In this document: positions 31,848 through 37,590 of the stretch, piece by piece
Position numbering within the stretch: position 1 is the stretch's first letter
Layout: each line of letters starts with the position of its first letter
Assembly: GCA_947259915.1 (NCBI GenBank)
Contig: CAMYOC010000010.1
Coordinates: 123,332-160,921, forward strand
Length of the DNA stretch: 37,590 nucleotides
Reading direction: 5' to 3'
Source: an uncultured Gammaproteobacteria bacterium
GTDB taxonomy: Bacteria > Pseudomonadota > Gammaproteobacteria > Steroidobacterales > XN24
The notes under the pieces: model-generated
What the model saw: only the letters and a program-made list of their open reading frames with translations
The model's database searches: none
What the model was told of the DNA's origin: nothing
Translations under genes and position numbers: made by a program

Positions 31848-33197
31848 TCATGATGACCCCTGTTCGACTACTTGCCGTCGCGTCGCCAGTCGTCGCGCGA
31901 TAACTCCATGCGCGCGACGATCCAACGGATAACGCCAGGCCAGCACGATCATGGGCAGCAGCAGCAGGCTCGGCCAGGCCACAAATGCGAGTTTGAGTCC
32001 GAGCGCGGCGTCTGCGCTCAACTCACCCTTGCCGGTAAAACCGAACAGAGTCGGGATGGACAACGCGATGGCGCCGCCGACCGCCTGGTTTATCTTGGTC
32101 ACCAGCGCCTGGAACGAGAAGAATATCGCCGCTCTGTCCTTGCCGTTTTTCCACACGTCGTAGTCCACCAGGTCGGCGAGCAATGACGGCAGCGCGATCG
32201 AGGACAGGCCGAGGAAAAAACCAAACGTGGCCATGATCGCGATCATCGGGCCCAGCGCGCGGGAGCCCGGCGCCAGCGCCGGCACCAACGCCAGCGTCAG
32301 GATCATGCCGCTCCCGGCCGCCGCCCAGGCACGATGTTTGTCGACCCGCTTCATGATCTGCAGCCATAACGGCATGCCGGCCGCCATCGCCAGGGTCATC
32401 GGCATCGCGATCTGAGGGATCTTGTCGGCGAGACCGAGATAGCGGCTGGCGTAGATCACGAACAGGCTGGCCACCGCGCCGGTCGCGAGACCGAACAGGA
32501 TCTGGGTGATCAGAAAATATTGCAGCGGTGGTGTATTGCGCAGCGCCAGCCAGAGGTCGGCCGGACTCAGCCGTCGCGTGCGGAGCCGTCGGCGCGGCTC
32601 GGGGACCAGCCAGCACATCAGCGCTACCGCCCCCGGCAACGCGATCATGATAAATACGGCCAGCACTTTCATCACGTCGGGACTGAACGAGGTGGTGCCG
32701 CCGATCAGCAGCATGGGCGAGGCCATAAACATGACGCCACCGACAAATCCCAACAGCTGCCGCCACAGCGCGATACGAGAACGCTCCTGGTAATCGCCGG
32801 ATAACTCTGCCGCCATCGCGGTATGCGGGATCTCGACCAGGGTCCAGCCGAGCGTGACCATCATGTACCAGAGCAGCAGATAGGAAAGCCCCGATTGTGG
32901 TGCCGGGTTGTAAAGGAACCAGACGCTGGCCGAGACCATGACAGCGCCGCCTATCATCCACGGCTTGCGCGTGCCGACGCGGTCGGAAAGGAATCCGATC
33001 ATCGGATCGGTGATGCCGTCGAACATCCGCGCCACCAGCGTCGCGGTCGCGAGTCCGGCCAGGGTGACGGCGCTGTAGTCGAGATAGTAGGCCGGCAGAA
33101 TCGCCGCCGTCGGCGACATCAGCATCGACAAGGGCAAATTGACCAGCCCGAAGATAATCAGCAGCGGGGTCGGGACGCGCGTCAACGGCCGGGCCAT
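31848..33197 (-). CDS. GPH-family (MelB-like) sugar:cation symporter
   Basis: The 449-residue inner-membrane protein has 12 helices and belongs to the glycoside-pentoside-hexuronide branch of the major facilitator superfamily. The family mark is DGITDPMIGFLSDRVGTRKPW (about residues 60-80), where the Asp residues bind the coupling cation in MelB. WTLVEIPHTAMAAEL and YQERSRIALWRQ, and in the second half FFLGLSSIALPSLLADLVDYDVWKNGKDRAA, are also characteristic. The substrate cannot be read; no sugar catabolic gene is adjacent. It is divergent from the aldo/keto reductase across a 256-base gap. Confidence 0.9.
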   Translation of the reverse strand: MARPLTRVPTPLLIIFGLVNLPLSMLMSPTAAILPAYYLDYSAVTLAGLATATLVARMFDGITDPMIGFLSDRVGTRKPWMIGGAVMVSASVWFLYNPAPQSGLSYLLLWYMMVTLGWTLVEIPHTAMAAELSGDYQERSRIALWRQLLGFVGGVMFMASPMLLIGGTTSFSPDVMKVLAVFIMIALPGAVALMCWLVPEPRRRLRTRRLSPADLWLALRNTPPLQYFLITQILFGLATGAVASLFVIYASRYLGLADKIPQIAMPMTLAMAAGMPLWLQIMKRVDKHRAWAAAGSGMILTLALVPALAPGSRALGPMIAIMATFGFFLGLSSIALPSLLADLVDYDVWKNGKDRAAIFFSFQALVTKINQAVGGAIALSIPTLFGFTGKGELSADAALGLKLAFVAWPSLLLLPMIVLAWRYPLDRRAHGVIARRLATRRQVVEQGSS

Positions 33198-33453
33198 GGA
33201 TCAATCCTGACTTGGGAAACGGTATGCAAGACTGTCGTCCCGCATCGACCACCACTGTGAACAAGCGTGGCAACGGGACGCCTTACTCTACCCTAGCGTC
33301 ATCAGCGCGTGAACAAATTGGATTGCCCGAAGCTGGCCTCGGATGCCGGCAATCGATGTCCGTGAGCGGGCGGCAGACCTTTATGTTAGCGTCGCATCGG
33401 GCAGCAGGCGGCAAGGACTGGATGGCCGGCGTGAACTGGACGGGAGGGCGCTG

Positions 33454-34404
33454 ATGGATCTTTTTGACTTTGGCCAGGGCGGCAGTATGCCTGCGCTCGG
33501 TCTCGGTACATGGAAGGCGGACCCCGGCGTAGTCGGAGACGCCGTGCGCGAGGCGATCCGGATCGGTTACCGGCACTTTGATTGCGCGCCAATCTACGGC
33601 AATCAGGCCGAGATCGGTCAGGCCCTGGCAGCCGCCATCAACGACGGCGAGGTACAGCGCAGAGATCTGTGGATCACGTCAAAACTGTGGAACAGCGATC
33701 ACGCGCGCGCCGACACATTGCCCGCGCTCGAACGAACGCTGTCGGATCTCCGCCTCGAATATCTGGATCTGTTCCTGATCCACTGGCCCGTGGCTCTCAA
33801 GGCCGGGGTCAGCTTCCCGCGCAGCGGCGCTGACTACCTCAGCGAAGCGCAGGCGCCGCTGAATCAGACCTGGGCCGGGATGGAACAACTGGTAACGCGC
33901 GGATTGTGCCGCAACATCGGCGTCTCCAACTTCGGCCGCAGCAGGATCGAGAAGCTACTGGATATGGCGACCATCCGCCCGGTGGTAAACCAGATCGAGT
34001 GTCATCCCTATCTGGCTCAAAACGATCTGCTTGACTGGTGCCGGCAACAGGATATCGTCCTGACCGCCTACTCGCCGCTCGGGTCGGCCGACCGGGCCGA
34101 TATGCTAAAAAAGCCCGACGAGCCGAAGCTGATGGAGGACACCACCGTGATCCAGGTGGCAGAGAAACATGGATTGAGCGCGGCTCAGGTCCTGATCGCC
34201 TGGGCGCTGACGCGCGGGACAAGTGTGATCCCGAAATCGTCCGATCCACGACGGCTACGTCAGAATTTTGCCGCCAAAGAGGCTGGGCTGAGCGCCGCAG
34301 ACCTGGCCAGCATCGATCGTCTGGATAGGGGTTATCGTTATGTCGACGGCGCGTTTTGGACTGGCGACGGCTCACCCCACACCCTCGAGAACCTCTGGAC
34401 CTGA
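33454..34404 (+). CDS. Aldo/keto reductase
   Basis: The 316-residue cytoplasmic NADPH-dependent reductase has a TIM-barrel AKR fold. The catalytic tetrad is complete: D43 and Y48 in FDCAPIYGN, K77 in TSKLW and H110 in LIHWP. Further marks are IGVSNFGRSRIEKLL, NQIECHPYLAQNDLLDWC, AYSPLGS and the cofactor-binding VIPKSSDPRRLRQN. It resembles the AKR1/AKR4-type single-domain enzymes. The ATG at 33454 has GGAGG six bases upstream, much better than the earlier in-frame ATG at 33343. The substrate is unknown; sugar or lipid aldehydes are possible. Confidence 0.93.
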   Translation: MDLFDFGQGGSMPALGLGTWKADPGVVGDAVREAIRIGYRHFDCAPIYGNQAEIGQALAAAINDGEVQRRDLWITSKLWNSDHARADTLPALERTLSDLRLEYLDLFLIHWPVALKAGVSFPRSGADYLSEAQAPLNQTWAGMEQLVTRGLCRNIGVSNFGRSRIEKLLDMATIRPVVNQIECHPYLAQNDLLDWCRQQDIVLTAYSPLGSADRADMLKKPDEPKLMEDTTVIQVAEKHGLSAAQVLIAWALTRGTSVIPKSSDPRRLRQNFAAKEAGLSAADLASIDRLDRGYRYVDGAFWTGDGSPHTLENLWT

Positions 34405-34518
34405 CGGCAAACAGCGGCCCCAAACAGCGCGGCCGTCACCAGCAGGGTCCGCGCCACAAGCATTTCAATAGTTGATTTAGCCCCATGCATGACTGACTAT
34501 CGGTCCAGGGGGAGACAC

Positions 34519-34537
34519 CGCGCCGGCTGCCGGCGCG
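34519..34537 (+). promoter_or_regulatory. GC-rich hairpin just upstream of the bactofilin gene
   Basis: CGCGCCGG and CCGGCGCG form a perfect 8-bp stem with a 3-base loop, ending 10 bases before the bactofilin ribosome binding site. In the mRNA it would be very stable and could limit ribosome access or set the 5' end. Confidence 0.45.
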
Positions 34538-34559
34538 CCAGATACCCATGGAGGTCATT

Positions 34560-35129
34560 ATGTTTGAACGCGGTAAGAAACAGCCCGGAGACGGAGACTC
34601 ACAGAGTGCGGCGGGCGGCGCGGCCAGTGGCGCGAGCAGCCGTGGAACGCCGAACCGGCGCTCCGGACCCCGTGAAGCTGCGGTGATCGGCGCGTCGATC
34701 CACATCGACGGCGATGTGCGCGGCGAAGAAGATCTGGTCATCGAGGGTGAAGTCAGCGGCACGGTGAAGTTGATCAACAACAGTCTCACGGTCGGTCGCG
34801 AAGGCAAGGTCAATGCCGACGTCCATGCACAAACCGTGTTCGTGGACGGCAATGTGGAGGGCGATCTGGTGGGCTCCGAGCGGGTCTGTATCCGCGAAAC
34901 GGCGCAAGTCCGGGGCAACATCACCTCACCCCGGGTCAGCCTGGAGGACGGCGCGCGCTTCAAGGGCTCGATCGAAATGGATCCGGCTGCCCTTGACGCA
35001 CTGCTTGGACGGCAGAAGAACGCCGCGAAACCCGCAAGCGGTCCGGCCAAGTCTGGCTCTACCCAGTCGAGTGGCGGACAGTCCGCAGGCAAGAGCCGCG
35101 ATCTGCTCGCCGAAGCCAAGACCGGATAG
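34560..35129 (+). CDS. Bactofilin
   Basis: The 189-residue cytoskeletal protein has a bactofilin core (about residues 40-145), a right-handed beta-helix of short repeats. Marks are AVIGASIHIDGDVRGEEDLVIEGEVSGTV, LTVGREGKVNADVHAQTVFVDGNVEGDL and AQVRGNITSPRVSLEDGARFKGSI. The flanks are disordered and Ser/Gly/Lys-rich. Bactofilins polymerise without nucleotide and act in cell shape, stalk or chromosome organisation. I chose the ATG at 34560: GGAGG is five bases upstream. No M23 peptidase gene is next to it, unlike many bactofilin loci. Confidence 0.95.
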   Translation: MFERGKKQPGDGDSQSAAGGAASGASSRGTPNRRSGPREAAVIGASIHIDGDVRGEEDLVIEGEVSGTVKLINNSLTVGREGKVNADVHAQTVFVDGNVEGDLVGSERVCIRETAQVRGNITSPRVSLEDGARFKGSIEMDPAALDALLGRQKNAAKPASGPAKSGSTQSSGGQSAGKSRDLLAEAKTG

Positions 35130-35131
35130 GG

Positions 35132-35169
35132 CGTCTTTGGCCGCCTGCAACACGAGGCGGCCAAAGACG
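35132..35169 (+). terminator. Terminator of the bactofilin gene
   Basis: CGTCTTTGGCCGCC and its exact complement GGCGGCCAAAGACG make a 14-bp stem with a 10-base loop, starting 3 bases after the bactofilin stop. No T tract follows on the plus strand. It ends 11 bases before the next gene's ATG, so it may attenuate that gene or protect the mRNA 3' end. Confidence 0.6.
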
Positions 35170-35180
35170 AGAACCCGGCC

Positions 35181-35795
35181 ATGAGCCAGGGCCTCAGCCG
35201 TCAGCTCGATTCAGACCGGCACGCCGATGATGCGCTGCTGAACGTGCCCTTGTTCCACAGCCTGGTGGAACGTCTGGACGATGATGAGCGCCACGTTATC
35301 CTCGACCTCGGTCCGCCGCAGTCCGGGACCGTCGCGCTTTTCAGCCGTTTCCGCTGCCGCCTCGACATCGCCGACCTGGCCGCCGATCTGCCTGCCATGC
35401 AGGCCGCCTCCGAAGCCCCATCGAGTCGGGCGGTTTTCGCCGCAATGCTGCCGCCTGACCAGCAGGAGCCGGCCGACGTGATTCTGTGCTGGGATCTGCT
35501 CAATTACCTGGATCGCCCCGAGATGACCGCGTTGATGGCTGAACTGGCCAAACGGGGCAAGCCTGGCACTCTGGTCCACGCGCTGGTGGTCTACTCGGCC
35601 AGGACCATGCCTGTGCAACCGAATCGCTATGCGCCGGTCGACGACCACAGCCTGCAACTGATAGCCAAAAGCCAAGAGACACAGCCGGCCCCGCGTTATT
35701 CGCCGGAAGACCTGGGTCTGTGCACACCGGGCTTCAAACTGGAACGGGCGATGCTGCTACGTAACGGTATGCAGGAGTTCTTGTTCCGCCTTTGA
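35181..35795 (+). CDS. Methyltransferase-like protein
   Basis: The 204-residue protein looks like a class I methyltransferase fold. HVILDLGPPQSGTVALFS (about residues 38-55) occupies the SAM-loop position, though the usual GxGxG is reduced. ADVILCWDLLNYLDRPEMTALMAELAKRGKPGTLVHALVVYSA (about 98-140) matches motifs with post-loop strands. There is no signal or membrane helix. I cannot assign a substrate, and the loop loss means it may not bind SAM. It is the second gene after the bactofilin, separated by the long hairpin. A weak ribosome binding site precedes the ATG. Confidence 0.65.
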   Translation: MSQGLSRQLDSDRHADDALLNVPLFHSLVERLDDDERHVILDLGPPQSGTVALFSRFRCRLDIADLAADLPAMQAASEAPSSRAVFAAMLPPDQQEPADVILCWDLLNYLDRPEMTALMAELAKRGKPGTLVHALVVYSARTMPVQPNRYAPVDDHSLQLIAKSQETQPAPRYSPEDLGLCTPGFKLERAMLLRNGMQEFLFRL

Positions 35796-35807
35796 ATGGG
35801 GCAACCC

Positions 35808-35845
35808 TGTTCGCTCCCGCCCGGCATGGCGGACGGGAGCGAACA
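35808..35845. terminator. Bidirectional terminator between convergent genes
   Basis: TGTTCGCTCCCG and CGGGAGCGAACA form a 12-bp stem extended by CCG/CGG after one mismatch. It sits 12 bases past the methyltransferase-like gene and 55 bases past the FKBP gene, which converge here. It can serve both strands. Confidence 0.7.
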
Positions 35846-35900
35846 GATCATTCAGATAACGGAGTTGGCAGACGACGGCCCTGGCCGGGTCCGCACGCGA

Positions 35901-36569
35901 TCACTCGATCCCGATCAACTCGACCTCGAAATTCAGCGCTGCACCGGGCTTGACCTTGGTGCCGGCACCGCGATCGCCGTAAGCGATCGCCGCCGGGCAG
36001 ACCAGCCGATAGGTACCGCCGACCTTCATCTTCTGCACGCCCTCGGTCCAGCACGGGATGACCCCGTTGAGCGGGAAGGTAGCCGGCTCACCACGATCTT
36101 TCGAGCTATCGAAGACACTGCCGTCGCGCAACGTCCCGTGATAATGGACGGTAACGGTGTCCGTTGACGAAGGGCTCGGCCCGTCCCCGTCCTCCACCAC
36201 GATAAACACCAACCCGGAATCAGTCTGCTCAGCCCCGTCGGTGGCTGCCATGGTCTTTACAAAATCATCCGCGGCGCTCTTCTCGCTCGAGGCTGCCGTC
36301 GCGACCCGGGCCTGGGCTAACGCCTGGACCTTGGGTCCGTAGGTTGGCAGATCGACCTGCCCTTCCTTGCCCAGCGCGGCGTCGGTCAGACCCGCGCTGA
36401 CCATCTCCAGTTCCTCCTCGCTCAGATTCAGGGGACCCAGGTCCCGCGCCAGGATCATCCCCAACGCGTAGAACGTCTTGTCGTCTTCGGTTTGAGGCGT
36501 CGCCGCCAGCGCAAAATTGGCAGGCAAAACCAGACAGGCCGCCACGGCGGCAATCAAAAATCGGTACAT
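35901..36569 (-). CDS. FKBP-type peptidyl-prolyl isomerase, exported
   Basis: The 222-residue protein is a Mip/FkpA-like isomerase that helps proteins fold in the periplasm. A signal peptide ends at about residue 22 (ANFALA). An N-terminal dimerisation helix region follows (KTFYALGMILARDLGPLNLSEEELEMVSAGL...). The FKBP domain (about residues 118-222) has VTVHYHGTLRDGSVFDSSKDRGEPATFPL, VIPCWTEGVQKMKVGGTYRL and AYGDRG, including the active-site aromatic residues; the family's FPLGxVIxGW reads FPLNGVIPCW. An in-frame ATG nine bases upstream (36578) is an alternative start; GGATGA lies before 36569. Confidence 0.93.
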   Translation of the reverse strand: MYRFLIAAVAACLVLPANFALAATPQTEDDKTFYALGMILARDLGPLNLSEEELEMVSAGLTDAALGKEGQVDLPTYGPKVQALAQARVATAASSEKSAADDFVKTMAATDGAEQTDSGLVFIVVEDGDGPSPSSTDTVTVHYHGTLRDGSVFDSSKDRGEPATFPLNGVIPCWTEGVQKMKVGGTYRLVCPAAIAYGDRGAGTKVKPGAALNFEVELIGIE

Positions 36570-36712
36570 GAAAATCATCCGGTGTCGGAAAGGAAACCGA
36601 AGGCTACCGCAAAGCCGCCCGCGGAACCAACGGTCCCGCGCGGGAAAGGGCCCATCACAGCCGCACCGCCCCCGCGTCTGATTCCCGAGCCCGGGGTGTG
36701 GGCGGGTCTGAT

Positions 36713-37150
36713 CTATTCGCCCCGGGTCGGCACCACCAGCACCGGCACCATTGATCTGCGCAGGATACCGGAGGAATAACTCCCCACCAGCAGGTCATAG
36801 ACCGCGCCACGACCGTGGCTGCCGACGATGATCAGCTCGGCCTCGACGCGCTCGGCTTCTCGCAGCGTTGTTTCCACGGTCGGCCCGCGGATCAGCAGCG
36901 CGGTGGCATCGATGCCGGCGTCCCGCAGCGATCCGGCGAGATCCTGTACCGCTTTGTGTTCGCGATGGAACTCCGCGGCGACCTGGTCACGCACGACCTC
37001 GGGTCCGGCGTCGTAGCCGACAAAGTCGGGCTCAGGTTCGGCGCAATGCATAACGAAAACCTTGGACCCGTTTGCGCTGGCCACCCGGCGCGCGACACCG
37101 ATCACCTTTGCCGATGCCGGAGACAGATCTACGGCCACCAGTATGTTCAC
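36713..37150 (-). CDS. Universal stress protein (UspA family)
   Basis: The 145-residue cytoplasmic protein has the UspA fold. The ATP-binding pattern G-x2-G-x9-G-S/T is present in VGSHGRGAVYDLLVGSYS (about residues 108-125), and the N-terminus is a typical ILVAVDLSPAS. It ends VPVLVVPTRG, also usual. GTG is the start, supported by GGAGG seven bases upstream. The precise stress signal is unknown. The gap 36579-36712 to the FKBP gene contains the 12-base palindrome TCCCGCGCGGGA (36634-36645) of unknown role. Confidence 0.93.
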   Translation of the reverse strand: MNILVAVDLSPASAKVIGVARRVASANGSKVFVMHCAEPEPDFVGYDAGPEVVRDQVAAEFHREHKAVQDLAGSLRDAGIDATALLIRGPTVETTLREAERVEAELIIVGSHGRGAVYDLLVGSYSSGILRRSMVPVLVVPTRGE

Positions 37151-37255
37151 GTCCTTACCTCCCGCTTCATCGATATTGCTCTATCCCTGGATCTTGACCG
37201 GAACGCGGCATTACGGATAGAGGCGCCTGACCCAAATGACTGATCGGCGACATCC

Positions 37256-37590
37256 TCAGCTACCGCGCGCAGCCAGCTCCCGCTGGACCAATCCGTAAAA
37301 CGCCTCGGTAAAGCGATCGGCTTCTTCCCCGGTCATGTGAGACCACTCCGGCAGCCAGTAACCCTGCATCTCCGGATGATCTTCAAAGTGCAGACCGAGC
37401 GCCCCGGTGCGCTCCAGCAGTACATCCCATGTCTCGGCACGGGGCGCGAAATCGCGCTCACTCTCAGTGTAGCCACCCGCGAAGGGCATCTGCACAAAGA
37501 TCACCATGGCTCCCTTGCCGGTGAGCGCGTCATGAGCCGCTACCGCACGATCGATCTGTGTCTCGCGGCTCTCGAGAATCCCCTCCTGCA
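37256..37590 (-). CDS. Paralogue of the 4705 SGNH-like protein, N-terminus outside window
   Basis: The frame is open to the right edge and encodes the last 110 residues or so of a larger protein. It aligns with the C-terminal end of the protein at 4705-5787: LHFEDHPEMQGYWLPEWSHMTGEEADRFTEAFYGLVQREL matches IHFEDYPEMQNLDLPEWSHLSRESAARFTRAYATALAREI. The shared ExSH at the end replaces the usual SGNH DxxH. Because the gene continues beyond 37590, the GSSR block and membrane helix cannot be checked. It is likely a periplasmic, membrane-anchored SGNH-like protein of unknown substrate. Confidence 0.7.
   Translation of the reverse strand, partial: QEGILESRETQIDRAVAAHDALTGKGAMVIFVQMPFAGGYTESERDFAPRAETWDVLLERTGALGLHFEDHPEMQGYWLPEWSHMTGEEADRFTEAFYGLVQRELAARGS

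Noticed and set aside
32023..33273. 416-residue minus-strand frame
   Set aside because: Out-of-frame shadow of the GPH transporter; composition is Arg/Asp-rich and membrane helices are lost.
1..37590. Search for CRISPR arrays, tRNA, rRNA, insertion sequences and phage genes
   Set aside because: No regularly spaced repeats, cloverleaf-like sequence, rRNA stretch, transposase or integrase was seen by eye; a tRNAscan or Infernal run could still find a short RNA.

Overview
The window is high-GC (I estimate low to mid 60s percent), densely coded DNA from a Gram-negative bacterium. It looks most like a gammaproteobacterium: it carries a PqiABC lipid-transport locus, YceH (DUF480), a YgbA-type 'nitrous oxide-stimulated promoter' protein, Lpt proteins, a DUF2799 lipoprotein and a bactofilin. 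I cannot place it more precisely. I see no insertion sequence, phage gene, CRISPR array, rRNA or tRNA.

Layout. 1-3124 (minus): pqiA (split into two genes), pqiB and the start of pqiC, an MCE-type inter-membrane lipid transport system. 3359-14459: mixed housekeeping and accessory genes, namely a saccharopine-dehydrogenase-like reductase, an SGNH-like membrane protein, a small PGGG-tailed protein, a CDF zinc transporter, an RRM RNA-binding protein with a structured leader, yceH, a ygbA-like gene, a pirin, a TM2 protein, a DUF2799 lipoprotein, an L-lactate permease and a MipA/OmpV outer-membrane protein. 14729-29144: a lipid island, described below. 29838-37590: Cu/Zn superoxide dismutase, a DUF3014 protein, a GPH-type sugar transporter, an aldo/keto reductase, a bactofilin, a methyltransferase-like protein, an FKBP prolyl isomerase, a universal stress protein, and a truncated gene at the right edge that is a paralogue of the SGNH-like gene at 4705.

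The lipid island is the main result. It contains what looks like a full bacterial ceramide (sphingolipid) pathway. A minus-strand operon (29144 to 24933) encodes an acyl-AMP/acyl-ACP ligase, an NAD(P)-dependent CerR-like reductase, a dedicated acyl carrier protein and serine palmitoyltransferase. A GNAT-like protein at 14729 resembles bacterial ceramide synthase. Between them lie candidate tailoring, headgroup and export genes: an LpxO/AspH-type hydroxylase, two nucleotidyltransferases, a HIT protein, a metallophosphoesterase, a CDP-alcohol phosphatidyltransferase, a protein I read as a bacterial Tam41-type CDP-diacylglycerol synthase, and LptA, LptF and LptG homologues. The simplest model is that the cell makes a ceramide, may 2-hydroxylate it, adds a phospho-alcohol headgroup by CDP chemistry, and exports it to the outer membrane through a dedicated Lpt-like bridge. 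Synthesis of the ceramide core rests on recognisable families. The headgroup chemistry and the dedicated-export idea are inference from gene content.

Regulatory features visible in the sequence include overlapping divergent promoters between the lptA-like and lptF-like genes, a near-consensus promoter before the CDP-alcohol phosphatidyltransferase, a candidate promoter for the ceramide operon, and a terminator-bearing structured leader (or small RNA) upstream of the RRM gene.
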